Shown here: in pieces, positions 12,701 through 27,700 of the stretch
Layout of the letters: each line of letters opens with the position of its first letter
How positions within the stretch are numbered: position 1 is the stretch's first letter
Origin: Heliocidaris erythrogramma
Taxonomy: Eukaryota > Echinodermata > Echinoidea > Camarodonta > Echinometridae
Direction of reading: 5' to 3'
Assembly: GCA_025617745.1 (NCBI GenBank)
Contig: CM046853.1
Span: 58,303,233 to 58,367,232 of the forward strand
Length of the DNA stretch: 64,000 bases
Made by a program: the position numbers and the translations under genes
Notes under the pieces: model-generated
The model's database searches: none
Told to the model about the DNA's origin: nothing
The model's input: only the letters and a program-made list of their open reading frames with translations

Positions 12701-15700
12701 TGTTCCAGCTGGGCACGGAACTTCTCGTACAGAGACTGCTGGCTGTGATGGCTGCTGGCTGAGAGAGGGCGATCCATCTCATCGTCTCCTTCCTAAAAGA
12801 GAGTATGCAGTGGAGGTGTATTTCTTCTTCACATGGTTTATCATAAAAGTACAAAAATTTCTTTCAATATCTTTCCTCATTTCAGAATGATTCTTACATC
12901 AAAAGGATACCATTTACAGTTTACAAGTATACTGGATTAACTTATGTTAACTAAATCATGTTTAGCTCGTTGACTACTGAATTCTTTAACTCTCATAGGC
13001 TTAATACAGGAGCCACCCAGTTCCCGTAGTCTATGGGTTAATGGAGAGGAGGCAAAGGGTAAAACAAAATTCAATATATGTCTACGATTGATATGGCTGA
13101 GTGTTATTCTCAATCAGAATACAGTTTTGAAGTTAAAGATGTAATACCCAATGCTTTTAGTTATCACAAGCAATTTCATAATTTTACTTTAATAATCTAC
13201 TTTTTCCAGCAGCAAAAAATAAGATGAATTCATATTCCTTTTCATGGTGATGGAATAATGATATCTCTTTGAATGCCTTTTATTTCTGTTGGGCAAATTT
13301 TATACATCTCTACATGCAACGTTAAAGGGAATCCTTTTATCTCAGCCTATTGTTCAAATTCACCTTAACGCACGTTCGATTCGATTTAACGTTGAATTTC
13401 TATTGTGACGGAATAAACCGCATTGTTAGGATTCGCTTTCCGTAGGAGATAGACTTATATATATATCTCTTATATAAGAGCAAAACAGAGTAGGATCTAA
13501 AAAGGCATCGTTCATGACTCTATCTGTTCTCTTCCTATTACATGATAAAAAGATACAGGGGTGCTCGCAATTACAAAATGTGATATTATACAGCACCAAT
13601 TACACATAACTAAACTATATTCCCAGAAAGCCCATGTGAACATATAATACATCCACAAGTTTGACAACTAAATTGTTATGATATACATGTAGTTATACAG
13701 TTACACATGCAACATCATGTAAGACATTAAAACTATTATTATTATGTCAATTTTAACACACAGCAGCTCGCAATTACAGGTTTTCATTACAGTGCAAAAG
13801 AAAAACTATTTTAAAAGTATTAAACACATATACATGTACAAGAGTGAATTTATAAATAAGAAAAAAATGTATAAAGTGACAATAAATGAAAAAGAATCAT
13901 TCAGGGCACTTTAATTGGAGAATTAATTACTTAACTTGACTTTGGATCGTCACAAGCAGCAAAAGTAACAGAAAGCGCTTGAATTGATCAAACACATTGC
14001 ACAACAAAAAAGTTAAGCAGTGAGTACACACATTAGCAAAACAATTTAAATAGCAAGGAATGATCATTTGTTTTCCAAAAAGGCTGCAAATGTTAAAAGT
14101 AAACATTTATACAAATACAACATTTTCAAAAAATATGAATATATTTCTTAAATGCATAAGGAATACACATATGAAATGTGTAGCAAAGCAAAATACTTAG
14201 AAATATATTGTAATGAAAGGAAGCTAAAATGGTTCTTTACCACTCCCCCCCCCCCCCCACAATAAAAAAATAAGAAAAATACATAATAATAATAATAATA
14301 ATAAAAATAATAATAATAATCATAAAAAATAAATAATAATTATAATAATGATAAGTGGGAGCTCATAAAAGTGAATAGATACAAGTACTGCAACTTGATA
14401 TGAGTAAAGAAAAAAAGCTGCTTAATTATGGTTATTGATTTAAAAGCAGAGAAATGTGGAAGTTCTTCTCAATACAAAAGTGATCCCAAGTTTTATTCAA
14501 ACATTCAATAAAGGGTGAACTAGGTTTGTAAAGTATAGATGTGACATTCATTTTTCTGTGTAAGATTCGTATGACAAAATTTGTGATACCTTACAAACAT
14601 GTGATCTAATATTTCTTGTGAAAGTGAAATTGTATCAGTAACATGCAGTATATCAAAGAATCACTTTACATTGCAGTCACTGTGATCTTCCACTATAGTC
14701 CTGTATTTGAATAAATGTATGCACACAAAAAAAGGTAATGATGGCATTCCTGATTAAAACAACTTTCATATACAATGTATTTCATATGAGGAAAACAAAT
14801 TTATGGGTCAATATATTTTGCTTCACAAGGTTATACATACATGTATATGGCAGGAAATTTATCATCCTGTTGAAAAAAAACGGGGAAAAGTTATCAAAAA
14901 CATAGCTCAATCTGGTTTCATCGGTCTCTCTGTGCGATGTAGCTAAGTAGTCCTGGAATTAAGGTTAGTTAGTCTGCATGCATTCTTATTATATAAGCAT
15001 CATCTTGACAGTATTACGCACCTCTTCGCAAAAGAATTTACATGATCTTGTTTTGATGTTTCTGGTAATCGTGTTATTGAATGATTTCCAGAGAGAAAAT
15101 AATTTGGTATTTTTAAAACTTGATCTCCAGGTACCGTACTCAATATCTTAATCCCTTCTGTGCTGTGAGCGTCAAATTCCACAGACGGATATGAGAGTAT
15201 AACAATGTGTTTGGACCAGAAATTTTCTTCCTGAAACAGAACAAAACAGGTACCTTCATAATAAGGTCTCCTTCAATGAAGATATTTTATGCCCAAATGC
15301 AACAATGGTACAAAGCATTATAATCAACATTTAACTCTTGACTAACAATTTATGATAACAGTTTAAAGTTTAAACATGGTAAATGGAAGGGGTTAACATC
15401 ATTTGACTTGTAGCAAAGCATTATTTCTTGCATGATTTAATGCTATGAAGATGATCATAAAAGCGGATGAAAATATAAGTCAGATTATCCATCTCAAGAT
15501 GAGTATTAAAACATATTAGATAATACCACACATACATGATATCTTATTTGTTGTTGTTACAGATAATAGCATGCAAACCCATTAATACATAAACAATGTT
15601 CTTTCTTGTCTTACAGTAGTTATAAAGCAGCATAGTTCCATCACCATTGATAGGAAAGCTAACTGGAGCGAGGGTTAACCAAATTGAAGAGGTGACCGCA

Positions 15701-18700
15701 ACTCTTACCAGGCCTGAGGCCAAAAGCTTTTCAAACTGATCAGCTAGTTGTGTACCATCGATGTTATCTTCATCATATTCATCACCATCCTCAAAATTCA
15801 GCTCCTCAACAACATCATCTTCATCGTTATCAATGGTGGCAATGCTTTCAGCGGGTGTTACTGGGAGTTTTGGTTGCTTGTCCTTGGGCATTGGTCGAAT
15901 ACCCGCCCGCTGCCGCTGGTTGATCGGTTTCTTAGCACGCTTTGGAGGTAACTTTCGGTGCAGGGTCTTCTGAGTTGCTCTGGAAACTGGCTTCTTCTGT
16001 TCAGTGAGGTTGTTAGTAGGAATGAGAAAAAGGTCCCACTTCGTTTTGAATGAATCTTATTAAAGAAGATATACTATTGCTGATATGCTGCCTAACTACA
16101 TTGTACTTGTGTGCAGCTAAAAAAATACTGGAGGTTTTTTCTTTCACTTACCAATGATCGACTGTCATCTTCTTTTGATAAAACTTACGATGTATGTATA
16201 AAATCTAACATTAAAGGAAATACGATTCTAATGCTTACTTGAACCACATACTGTAATATTAGATGCACATGCCTATACAACTCAATGCTTTCATTTCAAT
16301 ATCTTTAACTACACAAATGGCAAAACAAATAAGAATAATGCTCATGTGAAACACATTTTGTTCACAATATATTACTCAGTACATGTAAGTACGCACATAC
16401 ATGTATGGTTTAATATGTTCCTGATAAAGTCAATACATTAATCAGTTAAATTTTTCTAACATCAAAGGACACATAGCAAATTACAATCAGTAGCAAAGGT
16501 TAAAAAGCAGTTTATTTTATCTAAATATAAACCCAACCAGTTTATTTTTCAATTGGCAAAAAAATACTCAAGTAGGAATAAAGGGATACAAAAAAAAATG
16601 CAAGTTACGAAGCACAGGAGGAAGAGAGAGAGAAAAAAAAAATAATGAAAGAGAATGAAATTCTAGAAAATCAAAGGACAAAAATTTTGTTCGTAAGAAA
16701 CAATTTGGGAAAAGAAAGTCAAATCACTTTTGCGAACCAGCACTCACTGAAATGCTTCAGTCAAACTGGTTACAGAGAGAAGCCCATACTGCAGAGGAAA
16801 AGAAGCAGGAGTCAGACAGATCAGGATCAAAGACCTTTAGTTGATGCCCAACCATCAGTTACACTCTTCTTGGCAGGCTAGTAACATACATGTAGGTTGT
16901 TGCTATTCCCTCAGGATCTCATTGAGCATTTATCAGCAAAGAAAAGTATATCGCACTCTCCTTTCCTCAGCAGGAGTTTAAATGCCAATGCAGAGACTCA
17001 AAGATTAGTTCATAAAGCACAGACCTTTTCATTTTTTATTATTACTACCCTTTCTTTTTTTATTAGTGACAAGAAATACTTAGTTCCAGGAGATACTAGA
17101 GCAAATTTCATGTTAATCAGCTGATGCTATACAAGCCAGGAAATAAACACAAGAAGCAAGCCAGGAACTATCAACATAATGAAACCAATTACCTAGAGCA
17201 CATCAGGCAATACTGCTTTGCATAGGACGGTATTGTTAGTTTTGGTAGTCATTGAGCAGCGGATTTGCTTTCACACTTGCAACACTCTTGCTCACCGAGA
17301 TGCCACTCTCTGCTGACTGATCAGCAATGAGAAATTCATCTAATGGGTGTGGCACCTTACTGTCTCCTTCTTCTCCTCCATCTTCTCTACTAATCTCTGA
17401 AGAATTGTCCAACTCCATGACACCAACACTTCCTCCTACATCATTAGCAAAATCTGAGGTAACTTTGAGAAGTGCTTGTTGAAGATTTTTGTTGCCTTCT
17501 GTTGCTGCTGCCAGCTCCTCCTGGAGTACAGTGGGCATCTTCCTCAACCTACCAGTGGACTGGAGCTTCATGAAGAGCTCCATGTGCTCTGGGTTCTACA
17601 ATGGATATTTTATGTGTGGAAATGGGTGCAAGGGGTCAAAATGATTGTTGAGAAGTCACGGGTGATGGGGAGAAATAGAAGTACATGTATATGAAAGAAG
17701 ACCAAGAAATGAAGTTTCAAGTTTCAACTACACTACAATTGATGTCTTTAATAATGATTACAGGGACAGAAAATAAAGTTCTATAAAGTGTGGAATCAAA
17801 TAAAACATTTAAATTGAAAATTTGTATGATGTTTTCCTTCTTAAAAGAACAGTATCATACCTACATGTATGTGATTTGATTAGAATATGAAACATGTATT
17901 CAATTTACTTTCTTTATTCAATGAGTGTATGAGTGTATATAACAAGTATATTCATTTATATCTACATGTACATACTCACTGAATTACAAAGATCATACAT
18001 ACATACATATTCAATGGCAATTACAACTACAGCAAAAATACACAATACACATTTTCATTACATTCTGTTTTATTTATTTTCCATTCAATTGTTAATACAT
18101 GCATTTTATTTGCAAGCATAACAGCAATTCAAACCTGCTTTAAAATCTGTTGAAATTACAATAGCAAAAAAGAGAAACATAAATGAACATGCTTGGAAAC
18201 CCAATATTATCAAACCTTCCAGGTAAAAAAAATCATTGATCAATTTCTATTTTCCTTGAGAGTGAATAATGCCCATGGAATTTTCTTTCATTTACTTATT
18301 ACAATTAGACAGCCAAATGTAAAATAATCGCATAGAAACTCTAACCCACAAGATGCTGTTTCAACAGTCATCTATCATATGTATGTCCTCGAGTTGGTCT
18401 TCTCCTGTAAAACAAAGGCAGGTGCGAACTAACAAATGTTACACATTTAGAAAAACACAGCAAAATTAGGATTAGACACAAATAACAAAAATACATGTTC
18501 TCCTTTTAACGTGGAGTAATTCAATCCAGCTGACTTCTTTCACAAACTGTCCTATCATACATGGGGCAGTATGACAATGTTTCCAAGCAAATATAGGGTA
18601 AGAAAATTTAGTTTTCTGAACAATCAGATACCACAAATCACGATATTAGTTGACCATCTGACAAACCCCAAATGATCAGAGACATTTGAAATGGACCATC

Positions 18701-21700
18701 TGGCATGACACTGCACTTGAAAAACCAACACAAAAAACTGCACATGGGACACTGGTATACAACTTGACAAAACCTTCACAGAGTCAATGTTAGGAAAAAT
18801 GCTCACGACACACTACAAACACAGCTTTTGTGGTTGTTTCAGCCAGACTTGTTCTTACCAAGCGCGACTGGATCCGAGATGTCTGCTGTTCTTGTTCTAC
18901 CATCACCACAGGGTCCACCTGGGTGTTCTGGTCGGCCATCTCAGGAGGTACCTCCTCCTCCATCTCTTTGTTATCTTCTTCCATTCTTTCTTCTTCTTCT
19001 TGGGGTACGGATTCCTCCTTCTTTTCATCCTCCTCTTTTTCAACCACTTCAGGCTGATGAAGCATGTGAATGCAATTGTTTTTTAGAAGCAATGTGATAT
19101 CGATTTCATGAAATATAGATGAGAAAAGTGGTACCATTCTAATTGTTCTATGTCAATGAATACCATGAAGTGTTGCAATTTGCTGCTTTCTATGATTCAA
19201 TTATTTCATTGACTATCTACTATGAAGCTACACAGTACCTTCATTTCACCACTGCTGACTACAAGCTATAAATTGAAAGTGAATTGAATGGTATGGTTAG
19301 GATTTACATTTAAACAATGGCTTACTTTCCACAAATTCTGTACAGATATTGACATGCAATCCACATGATACAAAAGTATGAGTTTCTTTGCTATCCATAT
19401 TTACAGAACTTCATGTATCATCTCTTCATCCCGAAACCAAATTACATGCATTTTCTTATTCTGAAATGATCTCTGAATCTATCCTCTATATGGACTACTA
19501 ATATGTATCAGTAAACTAAACTTCGACAGGAATCGGCCATGTCTATTCTATCAACATAAACATGTGTGATACCAATGCATTATCACCCAAAACAGACAGT
19601 GGAAGACCTTAAAAAATAGAATGTACATAACAAAAACAATTTGTATGGGTAGTCATGGTGTTCCTGTCGCAATTCATTTTGAACCAACTAACTAGAGTAA
19701 TTTAACTGACCTTTTCCTCTTTGATAGGTTTCACCAAGTCCATGGGGTTGAATTCTCCTAGGTACTTAGCCCTCTGTTCAGGGGTCAGGGTCTTCAAGGC
19801 CTTCTGCTCCTGCTTTATGGCATTCTTGGTCTATGAGGAAAAAGGAGGGAAGAAACAAAGAAGGAAAATAAGATGAAGGGAGAGACACAGGCAGACAGAC
19901 AGACAGAATAATTTGGATATTGTTTCCCATCTAGATGCATTCACTTCTGTTTCTTTCACAAAAGTATACATTGTCATTCAATCTCTACACTCTTTTGCAG
20001 TATATATTCTACATCACCACAACCCCTTCTAAAAAAAGAGTCTTCCTAACTTTCAAACTGGCAACAAGTAAAAAACAAGATGAATGCGACTGCGTCTCCT
20101 ATATGCCTCCGCCTAAATTCAGTTGATGGCTCAAACTGTTCTAGAAATATTTGATAACGAGGCTAAAAACCAGTAATTCCATGTAATTTCATGTAAATTG
20201 ACCTCTGTGACCTCTGAACTTTGACCTACCTACCCCAAAATCTAATCAGTTCCTCTTTCTATGGGGATGCATACTGGTACCAAGTTTGAAGTTCTCACCT
20301 CAGATAGTTCTTGAGATATCGCGGTAACGGTGCTAAAAACCAGTAATTCCATGTAATTTCATGTAAATTGACCTCTGTGACCTCTGAACTTTGACCTACC
20401 TACCCCAAAATCTAATCACTTCCTCTTTCTATGGGGATACATACTGGTACCAAGTTTGAAGTTCTCACCTCAAATAGTTCTTCAGAAATCGCGGTAACGG
20501 TGCTAAAAACCAAGAATTTCATGTAATTTCATGTAAATTGACCTCTTTGACCTCCTTACCCCAAAATCTAATCAGTTCATCTTCGTATAGGGAAACATAC
20601 TAGTACCAAGTTTGAAGTTCTTACCTCAAACAGTTCTTGAGATATCGCGGTAACGGTGCTAAAAACCAAGAATTTCATGTAATTTCATGTAAATTGACCT
20701 CTGTGACCTCTGACCTTTGACCTACTTACCCCAAAATCTAATCAGTACATCTTCGTATGGGGATACATACTAGTACCAAGTTTGAGGTTCCTACCTCAAA
20801 TGATTCTTCAGATATCGCGGTAACGAGAAGTGGGACGGACGGACGGACGCACAGACGCACGGACGCACGGACAACCCGAAAACATAATGCCTCCGGCACC
20901 CACCTTCGGTGGGCGGAGGCATAAAAAATGAGAACAACAGTTATGTAAAGGGCAATTTCATTAATTTTAATAGATGTCTTTATAAAAGTGACAAAGCACT
21001 GATCTTAAAAACCAGGAAGATCAATATGTACTGTTTCTTCATGCTGTTTAACAAAGCTCTCCAGCTGTACAACAGCGCTGTCGGCTTCCCTCTCAGCCTC
21101 CTTCTCTGCCTCCCGAGCTAAGTCCACTTGCTGGATGAGGGTATGGCGCTCCTGAGAGTCAAGCAAGATAAAAATAATGCAGGGTCAAAGGTTTTTATAT
21201 AATAGATAATAAATATACAAATACTACGGTGTAGCTCAATCTCAAATATCCTTTATACTTAGGGAGACCATCCAAATTCATCGACCATTCCTGAATGCCG
21301 CCAGAATAGTCCCCTAAAAATCCATTGTCTTGCTCATCCCCATTCTGGCTGCGTTTAGAATGCGGTACTTAACTCCGCGCTATGGAGGATTACATCCGGA
21401 ATGGGGTCAGAATGGGGTCAGAATGGTGTCAGAATGGTGTCAGAATGGGTATGTTCCGGAATGCTTCGAGAATGCGCCACTCAAGCCAGAACACGCTATT
21501 GTTCACAGTACAGCAAGGAAGAGCTATTCAGCCAGCCGGCGCGGCCGATCGCTGATCTGTCTTTCTCATGCCGCGCGCGCCGCGATATCGATCGATGCCT
21601 CTTTGAAGTGATCGCGGACATACTTCGGAAAGCAAATGAAAAACACTCGAACCCGTCTAATATTATTTGGGGGAAAAATAACATGATTCTGAAAACAAAT

Positions 21701-24700
21701 CAGTGACGTATCATATTTTAAACGACTTACAAAACTTGCACAACATGTTATTACTTTTGATCATTGTGTGTCGATGTAAATTTGTGTGTTTGTGAATTTC
21801 ATCAACGATGTTTGAAAATGGTTACAGTCATGACGACAGGTGGCCCCGGAATTGGAACACTATACGCATTCGGGCTGCTGCCGCGTGATTCTAGTGATGC
21901 AGAGAAAATGATGAAATTATGGAAACATAAAATTACGTCCGTGAAATAAGCTTGTCAATTCTTGAGAGGGATGATTACGTATTTGTTTGGTTCCTTTCTC
22001 TTTCAATGGAATTTGATATTGTGATATTATTTCGCCAAAATTCAATGGCCATATTAATAAGTTATTAACACAAATGTCAAGCAGAATATTTTTTCATTTT
22101 TAATTTTTTGTATGATTCATTTGATATCATTATAATTATCATAAAATTTCACTCATTATCATCTTTATATTATAGCTCTAGCGACCGGGAAAGAGGGAAA
22201 GTGAAGGGAAAGTCAAAACAAAAATCAAACACCCACCCCTTTCTGTGACTTCTTACATTCGCATTAAATTTTCTGAGGACCCCCTCCCCCCCCCAAAAAA
22301 AAAGGATGCAAGTGCCCCTCAACTCAGTGACTAGGCTACAGAGATCGTCTTCGTATTTATCTTTTTTGGGGGTGGGAGGGGAGATATGCTGCTGAAATTC
22401 TTTCTACAGTAGCATGAAAATAGTCTGTCCGATATGCGTCGGGCTTTCTGGCAAGTAATTAAGTATACTAATCGCGTTATGGAGACGGGCGATCGGCGAA
22501 GGCCGGCAGTAGCCCAAACCTGGGTCCGCTTTACTGCGGCAGCCCGAACGCTGCGATCAGCAGTCATTGGAAAGGTTGGATGCCTCATAAATCCAAGCTC
22601 GTATGTCAAAATTATACCATGAAATGTGACATAACTTCATTTAAAGATGCTTTAGGTACTTACAATACTTTCCGGATAACTGTCGTCTTTCTTTTCGATG
22701 AGGATGATATAAAAAAGCCTATTAATTTCACGGATCCTGTACTAAAAAATTTCGGAGGCCGATGTATAGTTTGCAATACGCATGCGCGTCAGTATATTTT
22801 TTTTTTACATACGTTCGAATTCTCGCTCGAGAGAGACGAGAGGGAGGATTACAATTGAGTGAAAAAAGGTGACATTTTATTGATTCTATACATTTCTGAG
22901 GAAGAGCTGATCTGCGGAAGGTCTGTTTAGGTAAGTGGCATGACATATATGATACTTTGATTGAAAAAATAGTCCCTACGATACAACTAATATAATTATT
23001 TATATACATTGTCATTTGCCCATGTAAATTGTGAGACGCACGGAATAGTAGTGGTTTCACTCAGGCTGAGTTTATAAGTATAACTTCCACAATAGCTGGA
23101 TTAGAGGCGCACGCACGCAGTACAATGACATTGACAATGATTTTATTTCTGACGGCCCCTCCTGTGGGCATGGAAGAAATCATAAATAAAACGGCAATAC
23201 TTGGCATAAGAAAAATACAAAGAATACATACTGGGAATAATTAACATATGTACAGGCAATATGTCACAAAATAAAGTATATTTTTATTAGCCAACCTACA
23301 CCCACTGAGGGTAGGAAGAGATATACACCACAACACCCAGTTGGAAAGAATGTACCGTAGTCTAGAATAATGCGTTATTATGATTAGTTAAAAATAAGAT
23401 GTGATACTGGATACACACTTCGATACCGCAACAGTGGAGTAAATTATTACAGACTTGCATACAGACTATATTAAGCAACTCCAACAAAATAGGGCGTTGT
23501 GGCGTATTATGAATTTTGTACTAGACGGAAAAAAATCGGAACTTGGAGATATTTGATTGGTTGAATAAAAGGAGGTCGATCACCAAATAAGGCTAAAGGG
23601 CATACCCTCCTCTCACATTCGATATTTAAAACATATATGAATAATGATGAGTTCACAAGCGATGATACTCGCTTGGGCTAACGCCCTCGCCCATTGTCCG
23701 TACCGTCTCCATAGTTTACGTAACGCGATTAGTATACGTGCCAGAAAGCCCGGCGCATATATGCATAGGCTAGCATAAAAAACAAAAATCACAGCAGGCC
23801 ATAAATCATTAACTGGGTCAATGACATTGAGAGACTCTTGGGAGCCATTGTCTGGCAGGTTGTTGATATCACTGCGGTTATTTATAAATAGTATGCGCGC
23901 GCGCGGGTAGATCAAACAAGCCTTTCTCCCGAAATAATTTGTAAAAAGTAAAGAGGGGGGGGGGGGGAGTTACATAAAGTCTGTGTTGTATTGACGGATT
24001 GATGGAGCTAGAAAAGGGGTAAAATGAGCTAAGAAAGAGGGGATCATGCAAAAGCAAGGAGAGAAATATCGTTAAAATGAGTTGAGTTAATTCATTTACT
24101 TTTTGGGAATTTGTCGATAGCCGATGCCTCTTGCAATTTTAAGGGTGCTAAAAACTCTATCGTGTTTCCTTGTGTTACTCTTTGTTTTTATCAAGAATAA
24201 TCACCCTTTTCTTATGTCTGTTTTTATTCTGTCAGCTTTTCATTCACCTTTTCCGATGTTTCTCTTTAATTTGTCATTTTCTTCTCTTTCTATCTGTCAC
24301 GTTGACACGATTCCATTTTATTTCTCTCCTCTCCCCGTTTCTATTCCGCTCTCACAGTGTTTGCCCTCTCATCTTACGCTCTGTTTTTTCCCCTCCGGTC
24401 TCAATCCTAATTGTACCGCTCAAGCGGTGTGCTAAAAATATAAAAGATTCAGAAAAAGTATGAACCTTCGGAAGAATTAACTCTATTTCATATTTCGGAC
24501 TATGAACCACCTTTTTTTTTCCAAATATGAACCTTCAGAAAAACCAGTTGCATATATCATAGGCCTATACGATGAAAAATATCTTGGCAAAAAGAAATGA
24601 ATATCGTGACCATGGTGAATGGTAAAGGAATAAATCCTGTTGGTTACTTTTATCCTTTTCACTTTTTTCGTTATTTTATCTGGTGATCTCCTCTTTCACC

Positions 24701-27700
24701 TCGCGATCGCCGCTCTATTCTGGCGTCCTTCGCTTACATTGTTTTATTATAAATAGACGGGTTGTCACCATAAATAAAGTATAAACATGAAAAAAGGTTA
24801 TATACACATAACTTCACTGATTCTCATCATTGAAGTTATTTAAGGGCAACAAAATATATACATACGTTAAACTTCCGCAATAATTCTTGCGATCCATACA
24901 GTTCCTTAAAAAATCATTGCCGTCTTAATATCGGAAGAAATATAAAGCGCATTTGGTGCGCAAAACTGATTATCATTTGTTAATATTATCAATCATATCG
25001 TGCATTTTTCATGTATTGATCATTCTCATCAGTGAATTTATTTAAGGGCAACAAAAATATACATCGGCCGTCATTTATTTCATCTGTCTATACTGTAGTA
25101 ATATTAATAATATTATTTCTTTGGGCAATCGTCCAAATCTGTATCATCTAGCGAGTGTAATTTAATTTCATCTGATGATCATTACTTTATTTCATATGAT
25201 GAGCTTCAATTTCTTTCACCATTAAACTTCCACATAATTCTTGCGATCCATACATTTCATACAAAAAATTAGCTATTTTTACGTCTTAATATCGGAAGAA
25301 ATATATAGCGCATTTGGTGCGCAAAACTGATTATCATTTGTTAATATTATCAATAATATCGTGCATTTTCCATGTATTGATCATTCTCATCAGTGAATTT
25401 ATTTAAGGGCAACAAAAATATACATCGGCCGTCATTTATTTCATCTGTCTATACTGTAGTAATATTAATAATATTATTCCTTTGGGCAATCGTCCAAATC
25501 TGTATCATCTAGCGAGTGTAATTTAATTTCATCTGACGATCATTACTTTAATTGAAGATCATTACTTTATTTCATATGATGAGCTTCAATTTCTTTCACC
25601 ATTAAACTTCCGCATAATTCTTGCGATCCATACATGTCATTAAAAACAAAATCAGCTATTTGTTGCGTCCTAATATCAGAAGAAATAATGCGCATTCTTT
25701 CACCCGGCGATCATCACTTCGTTCAATCTGGAAATCGTATTCTTTTTTTCATCTAACGGTCGACGCTGTATCTTATCTGGCGACCGTCGCTTACAGTATT
25801 CATAAATAAAGCGAATTCACTATAGTATATGGCATCAACATGAATCTTCAAAAATAATTCTTCCGATCCTTACAGTCCAAGAAAGGGAAATATTTTGAAA
25901 CAAGATTATACATGTATCATGCCGGCATGATCGATATCGCAATAAATGAAGCGCCTTCGATCGTGCTGCGCATCCTTGGCTGTCCCGTTCATGATTTTTA
26001 ATCACCGCATTCTGGGACCATTCCAGAATGACCCCATGCCATGTCGACAACAAAGGGACATTTCCAGAATCTGTATCATCTAGCGAGTGTAATTTAATTT
26101 CATCTGACGATCATTACTTTAATTCAAGATCATTACTTTATTTCATATGATGAGCTTCAATTTCTTTCACCATTAAACTTCCGCATAATTCTTGCGATCC
26201 ATACATGTCATTAAAAACAAAAATCAGCTATTTGTTGCGTCCTAATATCGGAAGAAATAATGCGCATTCTTTCACCCGGCGATCATCACTTCGTTCAATC
26301 TGGAAATCGTATTCTTTTTTTCATCTAACGGTCGACGCTGTATCGCTGTCCCGTTCATGATTTTTAATCACCGCATTCTGGGACCATTCCAGAATGACCC
26401 CATGCCACGTCGACAACAAAGGGACATTTCCAGAATGCTCCCAGAATGCTTTCAGAATGCCCCTTTGTTCGGCAAACAAAAGGCGCCGATCGGCCGGAAA
26501 TTTGAGAAGGCGACTAGAATGGGGATATTCCCGACCCATTCTGGAATGCTTGATGACCCCATTCCGGATACATTCTGGAATGGTCGATGAATTTGGATGG
26601 TCTCCCTTATAACCCTATTAACACCTACATATTTGATTGAATTGGCAATTTACAAACCCCACCCAAGTTCTTGAATGTTGTACAATTCGTTATGATTTAG
26701 ATTAATATTTCTTTCTTCCCGAGAAAGAAACAGATAAATACATTGTGAATTGTATTTCCATAAATTATTTTTCATGCCTAATTCAACAATGAAAAGAAAA
26801 ATAATATCACAACATTTTGAATTTTGAAATTTGCTTATGAATATAATTGTTCATAAATTTGTTCATAGCGAAGGTGTTCATAAAGAAATTTAGTTGGATA
26901 TGTGTAGCTAATACTCTTCACCAGCATTAGGTTGACAGGATCGGATCTGACCCAACACTGACCTTGTTCCATTTCTCCTCTTTGACTTGGATGTGATTAC
27001 TAAGTTGTTTGACTTTCTTGTGGTTCTCCTCTTGGTTGGTCTTGATCGTTTTCTGTAAGCCCTGGACAAAGAGCAGAGCCTGGACTCAACAAATAAAAAA
27101 GAACGGACTAGCATGAGACTAGTCCAGTATGCAATCTCTGAATTTGAACAGAGCCAGGACTGAAGAAATAAAAAGAAGAACATACTAGCATGTGACAAGA
27201 CCTGCCAATAGGTCCTGGGCTATGAATTTAGCCTGGACTAAACAAATAAAAGATAAACAGATTGGGATAAAAATAGACCAGGCTGAAGGACCTGTATGAT
27301 TTTAATAATACATGAGCAAAAGACTTGACCCGGCGGCGGCAAGGCCTCGACTAGGAACAGAAACTTGTCTGACTAAATACGGAGACAAACATACAGTTGT
27401 ATTAACACAGGATTAGATCAGGCTGCAGGCCCTGGAATATGGACAGAGCCTGGACTCAACAAAAACAGCGACAACCAGTATAAGCATTTTACTCTGATGA
27501 GTTCAAGATGAAACGCATTTCAGTATTCTTGGACTTTGAAGTACTAATGAACTCCTTACTCATCTACGACAAATTAAAATAAATATATAATAAATGAAAT
27601 GAATAAAATAATTTCATCTGCTCATGAATAAACAGCAGTAAAGTGAAACTATGAAATACTCAAATGATAACTATACCTCTTTCCTGTACTGCTTGAAAGC

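Larger units (their letters stand above)
21264..26606. mobile_element. 5.3-kb composite TIR element with TTA target duplication
   Basis: The left end GGGAGACCATCCAAATTCAT (continuing CGACCATTCC) is repeated inverted at the right end, giving TIRs of at least 30 bp. Both outer flanks read TTA, a 3-bp target duplication. Arrays of a CAGAATG-type motif lie just inside both ends (21,398-21,475 and 26,365-26,460), as expected for subterminal transposase sites. The interior holds tandem duplications and a nested inverted repeat. No transposase frame is recognised, so it appears non-autonomous. A 3-bp TTA/TWA duplication occurs in Harbinger and Zator; the superfamily is unresolved. Confidence 0.78.

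Noticed and set aside
18787-19097. Three plus-strand frames over exon 14
   Set aside because: Antisense shadows of the Glu-rich exon on the minus strand.
22331-22858. Transposase fragments in the composite element
   Set aside because: Frames on both strands lack any recognisable DDE or zinc-finger motif.
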